NCBI RefSeq assembly: GCF_037392515.1 | Contig: NC_090288.1 | Coordinates: 7,371,501 to 7,435,500 of the forward strand | Origin: Haliotis asinina | Lineage: Eukaryota > Mollusca > Gastropoda > Lepetellida > Haliotidae | Direction of reading: 5' to 3' | DNA length: 64,000 nt | Shown: in pieces, positions 1 to 12,300 of the stretch | Layout of the letters: each line of letters begins with the position of its first letter | Position numbering within the stretch: position 1 is the first letter of the stretch | Position numbers and translations under genes: made by a program | Notes under the pieces: generated by a model | Told to the model about the DNA's origin: nothing | What the model saw: only the letters and a program-made list of their open reading frames with translations | Database searches by the model: none

Positions 1-159
1 CTGGAATTTAATAAATAATGTTCAAAGGTGTGATGCAAAGGCATTTTATTTTACACTTGTCCATAGTGTGATATTTAAAGAATATCTGTCAAACTTGTTG
101 TTTGTTCATTATTTGTCTCATTACTGAACCGACTGCCCTTTTGTTGTTGCTCATCATTT

Positions 160-252
160 ACGAAGCAATGAGATTGTTCCTTGATACATCCTTGAACAAT
201 GAGATTGTTCCTTGATACATCCTTGAACAATGAGATTGTTCCGTGATACAAA
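160..252. repeat. 31-bp minisatellite, 3 copies
   Basis: Three head-to-tail copies of a 31-bp unit containing CAATGAGATTGTTCCTTG, in the GRAMD4 intron downstream of exon 16. Confidence 0.9.
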
Positions 253-262
253 CAGGACTTAC

Positions 263-344
263 CTTTTCCATTCTTGAAATGTCAGCTAATGGGATGACAA
301 TATTTTTAGGTGAAGGAGTTTTTGTCCTTTCAAAACACAGAAAG
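263..344 (-). CDS. GRAMD4: GRAMD4 exon 16 (GRAM domain)
   Basis: Encodes SFLCFERTKTPSPKNIVIPL then ADISRMEK, matching human NYLCFES...KVIKLVDITDIQK. Acceptor TTTTTCAG, donor AAG|gtaagt in phase 0. Nothing coding was found between 1 and 262, so the stop codon lies off the left edge. Confidence 0.9.
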
Positions 345-3300
345 CTGAAAAATAAAACTCAATAAATATCTCCATCCATTGAATCTGATTTTGACAGTAT
401 CAGTATATTATATTATTGTAAGCTCAATGTAGTAAACTGAAGTATTCTATGCATTGCATGGTGAATGGCGTCTCATATCGAAAGGTGGACAATATTCAGT
501 ATCCTTCAGTAATACATACGAGTGACATGATGAACTTCTAACATTAAAAAGGGTTTATAAAAAAAAATGTTATGGATGTCAACTACTTCTTTATTGCATA
601 CACAACATTTGTGGGCTGTTCCTTGCCCCTTTATGAGGTGAATACTAATCAACAGTTACACAAGATATATCTACTAGTAAAGTACATGAAACATGTACAT
701 TTCGTTTGGGTCATTGTCAATGTCTTTGTCAAGCCATGATTCTTTGCAATGTAGGTTTCATGTCAAGCCATACCTCAGGTGAGATTCAATTTCTTATCAA
801 GCCCTACCTCCGGGTGAGATACAGTTTGCCGTTCTTGAAGGCAGCGGTGAGTGACTTCTCTCTGTTGATGAGTGTACATCGCCTCCCACCCTGCCACCCT
901 GTGAAAGAAGACAAGACATATTTACGAGATGCTGGGACCAATGACATTTGGACACTATGACACCAAGACAGTCACCTGGTACAAAACATTTCAAGGTCAC
1001 ATGCAGCCAAAAATCAAACATAATTAAAACACATTAATCACTTGTTCATGATATATAAAATGCATTGGTGATTGTGAAAAAAACCCAAATAAACAAAATT
1101 ATAAGCGATTAATCGCAAATCAAAAATGCAATATTTTGCACTTGGGTTTACCTCCCTCAAAACGAAGCAGCCGCGATACCGAACCCAGTCAGGGCCGTTG
1201 GATGTGCACTTATGTGTAACGATGCCTTGTCACTGGCTACTGTTTCATTTGCTGATAGGCTTAGCCGGCTGTTTGTCTATGGCTCATAAGAGCGATAGGT
1301 GTTAATTTCAAATTGCAAACGGTCAGTAACTGAAGTTCTGTACTGCTTATTGTCATAAGCAGACAGGCAGGCAGACAAAAAGGGGGGAAAAAAAACCCAG
1401 ACATTGAGTTTTCTCTGTGACAGAGTCCGCTTGTCACGATCAGCATTTTTTTTTATGCATCGAGTAGATTATTTACTTGTTTCTGTACACAACCAAAATT
1501 AGATTATTGCTCATGACCTCATGCGCCGTGCATGCGTTATGAGCGTATATAGTGAATTGTTTGAACACGGATTTCGCGGGAATGTTTTCATCGCAATATT
1601 TTCCACTTTATAGGTTGAAGTGGCATTTTTGATCATTTGTTTCGGTAAGTGCATACCGAAAGGTATCAGAATCTGCAAAGTTGTGTTTTAGGTTGCATGT
1701 GACACTTAACATATGATCTAGAGAACACATCTATTACAGGCCACTGGACAGGTGATCAAATCACCTGGTACTAGACATTCAACATGAGCTGGTTGGATCA
1801 AATCATCTGATACTAGACATTCAACATGTGCTGGTTGGATCAATGCACCTGCTTTCAGACATTCAATAAGCATTACTTGGACCCACTCACCTGGCAATGG
1901 ACACTCACTGGGCGGGAGGGTGAACAACTCACAGAAGGACCTGTCATCTGTGGACATACTGTCCCCTACAGCAGTCTCATGCTTCTCATCCCCACTATCC
2001 TGGCGGCTGGATGGAAGAATGTACTGAAAGAAGACAACACCAAGCCAGTACGTAGACTGTATCTAGCCAGTAACTACCTAAACAGTAAAACTGGCATCAT
2101 ATGAATGAGTCCTAAATCAACATGTCTTGAGATCCATGAAGATCAGTGTTAGTATTAGTCTTCAGGAGCACATGCTTGTCATATGAGATGACTAACATGG
2201 TTGACACATGTCATCTCATCCCAAATGTATAGATCAATCCTCATGCAGTTGATCACTGGATTGTCTAGTCAAGATACAATTAATGAGAGAATGCCGGTAT
2301 GCAGTTGAAATATTGCTGAGTGTGGTATTAACAAACAAGTAAACAAACAAAAATGCCTTGAACGTCATTAAAGAGCAGTGATAAGAACTCCCCAAAATGT
2401 AACCCAATTTATATCGATCAACTCTGCAGCCATTTTTTAACAACTTATCCCGCTCGCAACACAATCAACTCACCCTATTGAGTTCAGACTTCATATTGCG
2501 CTTCTCATAATCGGCGTCAGTTGGCAGATTGAGCCACATCTGGTGGGAGGTGTCGTACTTCTGCCGAAGCCTTGGGAACCTCAGATACAGGTAGTCGACC
2601 AGGAACAGCTTAACGCCCATTAGCAAACCTGGCAACATTCATGTCTTGTAGTGAACATCCAAATGGTGAAGTACAGACCCTAGCATCTACAGCACGGCTT
2701 GATAATTACATTACCTGCCTTTGCTGGTTCTTTATCCAATTAGGTTTCAAAGTTGGAAGTTGAGTGTACCAATCCCATACTTCTATCAATTAAAATTGGC
2801 AACAATGCAGTCGCCATCTTTGCTGACACTGGCTAACAGCTTGTAACAGCTGTTGTAACGGCTTATATGATTGGCCACTGTGAGAAGGCGGAGATAGCAA
2901 AGGGAGGTCATAAAATAATCAGGTGAAGCTGTGGATAAATCCAGTCAACTAGTGCAGATTTACTGGAACATATACCCTGGAAATTATCTAGGGTGCAACA
3001 CAAGGGCGACCCTCCTGAGTAGTACACCCCACACCCACACCCATTTTCCACACCCACACCCACACCCATTTTGGGCCATAATACATAAAATATTTCTTTT
3101 TTTCATCCCACCTTCTCTTCATCTGATACCATACCACATGGTCCGACCAAACATGTATCTGTTCTCCCATCTGTCAACACTACTGTAAACAGACATGCAT
3201 TAAGAAATGCCTCCTGCAATGTTTGATAATAATAGATGTATATACTTCGACCAAATAGAATTTTACTTGAGTTACAGTCACAAGTGGGTAGAAAACCTCT

Positions 3301-6300
3301 CCTTACCACCAACGTAAAACAGGTGGGTAGCTGGGAATATACAGGACAAAACAGCACCCAAAAACACAGCAAAAAACAGCTGCTTGGATGCTGGGGGGTG
3401 TCGCCATGTCAGCAAGCTGCAACAAAAGACATGAGTCAAACTTTCAGAGATTTTCTTTGTTTCCACAACTTGCATAAATACATAAGGTCATCCTTGTTGT
3501 AAGCAACTAGTAAAATTGTATAAAAAAAACCCAAAACATTAAAAAAAGAAAAAAACAAACAAAACATTTACCAAAATACTGAAATTACACATTATGTTGG
3601 AAAGACCTCATAAAATCTCCAATCAACTTCAGTACTGTCATACTTAATTTTAGTTTATTTGCTAGAACTCATCATGATAAGCATGTTCATGAAACAGCCA
3701 TTTGGTTGCATGCCTTCCATCTCTCACATTTTGTCATGATTACCTTTTGATTTTTTCCAGACTATCAGCAAAAGCACCCAGGAAGTTCTGCAAATGAAAA
3801 AGATTCACTATTCACTGTTCTGAGTTTATTCAAAATTTTGGAATATATGATGTCAGAAGCAACTTTGCCAGAATTTCTCATCTAAAGAGAGTGGAATACG
3901 TTTTAGCTGTTTATGCAATTGACATCTGACGACAGCACTAATCAGAATGTGTGAGTGAGTGAGTTGGGTTTAGCACTGATTTGAACAGTATTCCCGTTAC
4001 ATCACACCATTTTAGTTTGATGTGAGAGGAAAGCCAGGGTGACGCAGATCTCAGATACAGGTACGAACTTATGGATGGCAACTGTTTGTGTTGATGAACA
4101 GTGTTTTGGAGTATACTCTCACGCCTTTATCAAGTGGTCTCAGATGTTTATCATTTGGTGAAACCCACAGGAAAAGTGACAAGCCTTGAAACATTTACAT
4201 ACATTGATCTTAATGAAATAGATAACTAGACAAAGATCTTGGAATCCAGATTTGAACAAGGGTGACTGTTATGCCAAAGGGAGATAACTCTGAATAGCAT
4301 AGTTTGGTTCTGCATTAAGAGTGGGCGCAAATCTTGATTTGGTCCCTGGCAACAAGAAGTCCCATGATGGCTCTGAACTTTGGGACGTCAATGTATGTGC
4401 TGCTGTAGCTCACCTGAACTTTTCGGGCCACCTGCAGCACCAGGTTGAATTTGTCAGACACACCCAGGTCTTTGTTGTCCTCAGCTTCCTGAAAACATAA
4501 CTTAAGAGTTTTAGAAATGGCAACAATTTTCTTTGCTATACCAAACAGGCTATCTCAGCTGATTCTGTTTGTGAAAAAATTGAGAAGTGAGAGAAAAATC
4601 ATGTAAAAAGGGCACTTGAGGATTCTTGTTAAGTTTTGGAAAGTACCTTGAATTTGCGTATTCACGTTGAAGCAGTCTAGCTGCTCTTGCTGAGAACATA
4701 ATAGTTAGATACGAAGAAAACGGAAAACGTTTCTTAAATGTAAATCTTGTTCACTTTTCTTCTTTCTAGGTTTGGAATAATGAGTCCAACTTTTGAACAA
4801 CACAATAATTCCAGAACCAGTCATATACTTGGATATAAATTATGGTAAAGGTCACAAAAGAAGGGGTAAATAAGTCAGAAACCGTGGTGACATTGAGAGA
4901 ATTATAATACAGATCCTTTCGACCTGGCCATGTCACAGGTATGTGAAGGTATGCGTGACTAGACTTATTCTTGTGGCATGAGACCCCAGACTGTGGCCTT
5001 ACTAAACATCAACACACTCACCTTCTCCTCATCTGCTGGATTGAAGAAGTTGAAGGTCACATTCCAGCCTCTGGAAGAGAGAATATCACACCTGAGGGAA
5101 GATACAGTAAATCCCTGAAGAAGCCACATGTTCACCAGGGTATGTTATAGTGTCCAATTCAGGACAGCCATTGTCCAAATATTTCTACAATTCCCAAGCT
5201 ATGTCTCCAAGCCATTTGAGACTTGTATGTTATTATTTACTCTGCATTCTTAATTTGTATCACTACCACAGCATACAGTGTCTTGTCAGGTACCTTGTTC
5301 CTCTTTGCCTGGGGTTGAGCTGGAAGTCTGCTCACCTCATTCATCTATACTTGTTTGTCATGTCTTGTGAAAGCAGCTAAAGAAGTTCAAATTGAACTAT
5401 GCCCTCGTCTTTATCAACATATTCATTTGTCTTTGTCAATATAATGTTCCTCTTAAACATGAGCTGAATCCTGAGCCTATGACCACAGGCACGCATTGAC
5501 AGGTATACAGAGCACAGATATTTATGAAACAGTATGCCTACAAACAATGATGAGATGAACAATGGCAGGATTCAGAGTTTAGTTTTACCCCACTTTTAGC
5601 AATATTCCAGCAATATGCAGGGACACCAGAAATGGGCGTTACACATTGAACCCATGTGAACATTTGAACCCAGGTATTTGGTGTGATGAGCAAATGGATT
5701 AACGACTAGGCTATCCCACCATCACAGAACTAAATTTACATCTCCCCACCTGTGTACAGTCACACCTGTATGTTTCCCCACATGTGTACAGACACACCTG
5801 TATGTTTCCCCACCTGGGCATTGTAACACCTGTGCCAAACCTTAGAATGATCACATCTGTATACCAAGACACCTGTATATTAAAGCATCTCACATCTCCC
5901 CACCTGAGTAATGTGACCCCTGTGTATTAACACCACACTCAGCAGTATGCCAGCTAAATGGCTGTGGTCTGTAAATAATTCAGTCTGAACCAGACAATCC
6001 AGTGATCAGCATCATGAGCACCATTACATAGAGTTGGGATACAATGACACGAGTCAACCAAATCGAGACCACCTTAACTCGTTAGTTGCCTCTTACAACA
6101 AGCATGGGTTGTTGTAGACCAATTCTAATTTGGATGTTCATGCTTCCTTGCCTACCTGTATCTGAGGTAGTTGATGAACAGCCTGAAGGTGAAACAGAAC
6201 AGCATGACTGGCAGGAAACAGCCCACCCACACTGAGTACATGTACACCTGAAAATATGGCCAAAATATATCCATGTTAGATTACCTTGATGCAGCATACA

Positions 6301-9300
6301 GTATGCCGCTATCTGGTGCTCTGTCCACCTAAAGACAAACTTTATGTCAAAAAGACAGATACTGACCTGGATATCTAATTGTATCCACCATTTGTCACAA
6401 TTATCTTTATTTTCTCAGCAACAGAAAGCTAATGAACATAATACTTTCAATATGACAAAATCCTATGTCAACTCTGAAAACATGGAAAGAAACATATCTG
6501 GGGATTTCCCGTAAGCACAATCTTACTGCATGTCAAATTTTACACGGATACATGAAGAAATTGGTAAAACTTACATCTTCAATTAACTTGTGGTTAGGAT
6601 TATCATTAATATGTGACAGACTACTTGTGATGACATAAGATCACATGGTCCTTAAGTGAAAGCAGGAAAAGAATATGGGAACAAATTATCGATGTTTCTT
6701 GTAGAAATGATGAATTGATAATCTTTGTCTTTCCGCTGGATTTTACATGTTAATGTATGTCCATCAATATACCCTGACCAATATGGGCCAAGCAATATAC
6801 TGTTGTATACTTTTACTCTGAAAGATTTCATAATACTTTTACTCTGAAAGATTTCATACCTGACCTGTGTTTCAGACGATCATGGTGAGCATATTTTTAG
6901 CTGATAACTTTGTGGGAATGACCACCTAAATTTTAAAAACCTCAGAAATATTCTATTCTATACACAAAGTCTACACCGATTCATAAAACAGGTAACACGG
7001 TTTATGAGTACTTACAATGAAGACAATGAGAGTATATGGTGGTGATTTCCATGCGAGCAAATCATAGATGCCTCGTGCTGTAGACAAATAGGGCTTTGCC
7101 TCTGTGCCTGTGACATACAAAACACTTCTCAAGTAAAGACTGAGGCAACTGGGATCATATCAAAAAACTTTTTCTAATATTGTACATGCCAGAAAAGTTC
7201 TTGAAATGTGATGTGAAATACCAAAGAGGAAAGTACTCACCAAAGCGTTTGATGTTGTCCTTTAATCTGCAACAAAACAAAGATGTTACTACGACTGAGA
7301 GTACATCCATACCACTACTGCATACACATAAACTAATGGCGGACCAGAAAAAACTGTGATTGAAAGCATGAGCAACGATCCATGTGAAAAGAATGAGATA
7401 CTTGCCACAAATACCCAATACAGATACCCAAGGACATGTTGCCACTTCCAGAATGAAGCAACTGTTACAATGATATCATGAGAAAATGAAGAATGATAAA
7501 AATGTCCTGACCAAAGGCCTAGGTTTTCTTCTACACATGGGTATTTCCTGTGAAGTTTATTTGTACTTTCTGACAGTGAGCAGATCCCCTCATTGACCCA
7601 GTCACATGTTGCTGATGGGTGACCACTTTTTGACAGTGAGTGAGTCCCCTTGTTGATCCATTGAAGTACTCTGGATGGTTGATCTTGACAACAAGGACTG
7701 ATGGGACTGAAGACATATGTACTTTATGACAGTGAGTGGGTCCCTCTCATTGACCCACTGAAGTACTACAGATGGTTGACCCTGACAACAACTACAACAG
7801 ATGGACTGAAGACATAAGTACTTTTTGACAGTGAGTGGGTCCCTCTCGCTGACCCACTGAAGTACTACAGATGGTAGACCCTGACAACAACTACAACAGA
7901 TGGACTGAAGACATATGTACTTTTTGACTGTGAGTGGGTCCCCGTCAGGGTCCTCCTCATGTTCCTGGTCTGGGACGTCAGAGAAGTCATCCATAACATC
8001 GTAGACAACCTTCATCACTGCTTCCCACATTCGGTCATACCAGCTCCGCTTCTTGGGAGGTTTACTTGGCTCAGTGACATCTGGGAGTACAGGACATGGC
8101 ACAATCAGTGATAGTGACTGACAGTGACTCTGTTATTTCATAGAGCTATTATAATACTATCATAATACTGTATTTACCACATTAAACATCTAACCATAAT
8201 GTTAAGTGCTGTCCTCCTCTAAACAAACCCTTAACTGTTTCGGGTCCAATTAGTAGGCAACCCTACTACTTAAAATAAAAGTACCATATTCTAAAAATTA
8301 CAACTGTCATTTTGCACACATCATCAAGACTGACTGAATATCTACTGACATGAAGTGAGTGAGTTTATTTTTATGCAGCCTTTAACAAATATTTTAGCAA
8401 TACCATGGCAGGGGACCCAGAAGTGAGCTTCACACCTTGTGCCCATGTGGGAATCAAACCCCAGGGTCTTCAACGTGACAAGCACATACTTTAACCACTA
8501 GATTATTGTAAACATGTATGAATCAATGTACAAGGAAGCAGTTATAAAATCACTATGTTCAATCATACATGAAATCATTGTGTTTCATCATATGGGGTTT
8601 GCGAGGTGACATGCACACACTATTCCCTTGGTTCCAGAGTAAACCACAATGTTTATAATGATGTAACAAAAAATAAGGTCTGAGCAGATTAAAAAAATAT
8701 AAACTTCTGTAAGGTAAAAGAGGAATGGTGTGTCATAGGAGTCAATATTACTGGAATGATCCTTCATCCCAGGGTAAGTGATGTGAGCACACTATGACAT
8801 GACTCACACAAACCTTGTGTTTAGGTGAGCTGAACACACTACAAGGCAAACTTAACACTGACAGCTAAAAATTACACAAAGCAATCAAATGCACACATCC
8901 CAAAGAAAACAACAGACCAAACAAAAACAAATTAAACCAGTAAACATGTTCCATACCTCATGTTCTCACCGAGTAAACAAAATATGACCTGCATGCAATT
9001 TATACACCCATTTCTGTGTGCTGTATGACTATTATAATGATATAATAGCAGAAAAGTTACCAGAACTAAACAATTACTGATGACGATGCTACCAGATACT
9101 TTTTATAACTGAACCCTCAAAAAAAATTATTTTCAGTATTTGCAATATTATCTCTTCGTCATCAGTTCATTCAAGTAGATACAGACTGAGCACTAAACTT
9201 GTGAAAATGCTGAAGTTTTGGACAGACATAATTTCTCATTTTGAGCAAATTTGTTTGTGTGACCATGATATAAGCATGATGTTGAAAGCTATTTACAGGT

Positions 9301-12300
9301 TCCAAGATCTCAGTCCCAAGTAGAACTATCTTGTAATTTAATGAGGATCTTCTACACCCCGACAGTCCTACTCTTGTAGTCTAACACAGATTTTTTACGT
9401 CTTGACCCAACATCGTCCATCAGTTTGTCCCCGCCCAGACAACACAAACATGCCTTACAGATGTGACTCCAGTCCTTCTCTTGTAGTATAACACAGATTT
9501 TTTATGTCTTGTCCCAACATCGTCCATCAGTTTGTCCCCGCCCAGACAACACAAACATGCCTTACAGATGTGACTCCAGTCCATCTCTTGTAGTATAACA
9601 CAGATTTTTTATGTCTTGTCCCAACATCGTCCATCAGTTTGTCCCCACCCAGACAACACAAACATGCCATACAGATGTGACTCCAGTCCTACTCTTGTAG
9701 TATAACACAGATTTTTTATGTCTTGTCCCAACATCGTCCATCAGTTTGTCCCCGCCCAGACAACACAAACATGCCTTACAGATGTGACTCCAGTCCTTCT
9801 CTTGTAGTATAACACAGATTTTTTATGTCTTGTCCCAACATCGTCCATCAGTTTGTCCCCACCCAGACAACACAAACATGCCATACAGATGTGACTCCAG
9901 TCCTACTCTTGTAGTATAACACAGATTTTTTATGTCTTGTCCCAACATCGTCCATCAGTTTGTCCCCGCCCAGACAACACAAACATGCCTTACAGATGTG
10001 ACTCCAGTCCTTCTCTTGTAGTATAACACAGATTTTTTATGTCTTGTCCCAACATCGTCCATCAGTTTGTCCCCGCCCAGACAACACAAACATGCCTTAC
10101 AGATGTGACTCCAGTCCTACTCTTGTAGTATAACACAGATTTTTTATGGCTTGACCCAACATCGTCCATCAGTTTGTCCCCGCCCAGACAACACAAACAT
10201 GCCTTACAGATGTGACTCCAGTCCTTCTCTTGTAGTATGACACAGATTTTTTATGTCTTGTCCCAACATCGTCCATCAATTTGTCCCCGCCCAGACAACA
10301 CAAACATGCCTTACAGATGTGACTCCAGTCCATCTCTTGTGGTCTAACACAGATTTTTTATGCCTTGTCCCAACATCGTCCATCAGTTTGTCCCCCCGCC
10401 CAGACAACACAAACATGCCATACAGATGTGACTCCAGTCCTTCTCTTGTAGTATAACACAGATTTTTTATGTCTTGACCCAACATCGTCCATCAGTTTGT
10501 CCCCGCCCAGACAACACAAACATGCCTTACAGATGTGACTCCAGTCCTTCTCTTGTAGTATGACACAGATTTTTTATGTCTTGTCCCAACATCGTCCATC
10601 AATTTGTCCCCGCCCAGACAACACAAACATGCCTTACAGATGTGACTCCAGTCCATCTCTTGTGGTCTAACACAGATTTTTTATGCCTTGTCCCAACATC
10701 GTCCATCAGTTTGTCCCCCCGCCCAGACAACACAAACATGCCATACAGATGTGACTCCAGTCCTTCTCTTGTAGTATAACACAGATTTTTTATGTCTTGA
10801 CCCAACATCGTCCATCAGTTTGTCCCCGCCCAGACAACACAAACATGCCTTACAGATGTGACTCCAGTCCTTCTCTTGTAGTATGACACAGATTTTTTAT
10901 GTCTTGTCCCAACATCGTCCATCAGTTTGTCCCCGCCCAGACAACACAAACATGCCTTACAGATGTGACTCCAGTCCTTCTCTTGTAGTATGACACAGAT
11001 TTTTTATGTCTTGTCCCAACATCGTCCATCAGTTTGTCCCCGCCCAGACAACACAAACATGCCTTACAGATGTGACACCAACCACCAATGTTGTCCTCCT
11101 CGGTGATCTCGATGCCAGGCTCCACCTCTGCTGTCAGTCGGCGCCGGTCAGCATCGGACTTGCTTCGCTGAACCTTCCGAGACCTAACATATAAATGATA
11201 AGGACTTTCACAGAGGCTATCCTGACCTATGCTTTGTTTTGATCTGATCATACCCATGAAGATCTGAGTTAGCACTGATCTTCAGTAACCCAAGGTTGTC
11301 GTAACAAGTGACTAACAGGATCGGGTGGTCAGGATCACTGCCTTGGTTGATACATGCTATTGGTTCTCAATTGCACGGATCGAAGCTCATGCAGTTGAAT
11401 ACTGTATGGTCTGGTCCAGACTCGATTAGTCTACAGACTCTAGCCACATGGGGTGTTAAACGACAAACTCTATTTGACCAGATTGGCATCAGATAGTTTG
11501 CTCACTATCATGCAGGAATTGGGAAAGGCAGGGGCCATGGGCCATTTTGCACATTAGAATGAAAAGTGGCCCCTTAGAATTTGAAAGCTTACTATTAATA
11601 CAAGGGCAGTGGCCCATTCTAAATTCAGAAAATGGTTAATAATTCTGAAAATGGCCCACTGTCGAAGATCTCTTTCCCAATCCCTGATCATTCTGTGACA
11701 TAATCTCTACCAGATTGATGGAAACACTATCTTAGTAACACAATTACATCATACTCACTACCCAGCACTTCAAAACTGAAATAATCTGCTAATATGTCTG
11801 ACTTCTAAAATATGTGCATTAAGGATTATAGTAGAATTTACATGTCTTAAAGGGAGGTAACTCTTGAGTGCCCCCCCCCCCCCCCCCCCATATATCCAAA
11901 CCATCGTTCTTCCACTGTCAGGCTACTTTGAGTTACTATCGGTCTACTTTCAACTACTTCACACTACCTTGGGCCACTGTTACTCAGGCTACTATAGCTT
12001 TCTATCTAGCTGATGTCACTATACCTAAACCTACTGAAGCTACTAAAGCTTATTTCAGGCTAGTAATCAAGCTACTGTCACTGTTTACCTACTCATCAAA
12101 ATGATTGTGTCAGCAGTTGTGCTTACATAAAAACATAGTCTGTGTATCAGACTGTGCCTCATATTGCTACCAGTTCAACCAACACACCTGGAGCATACCA
12201 TACAAAAACTGTCAATATCGGGACTGTTCCAGTCCTAGATTCACTCAGCCGCTGTCAACCCGTGTCTCAATCAGCATGGCCTTGTTTCTCTTCTGTTATG

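Noticed and set aside
10253..10808. Pairs of identical 67- and 69-aa ORFs
   Set aside because: They are generated by the 107-bp satellite and its trimer; identical protein arises from repeat identity, not coding selection.
9375..11080. CRISPR-like array
   Set aside because: Units are directly adjacent without unique spacers, and the context is eukaryotic; it is a satellite.
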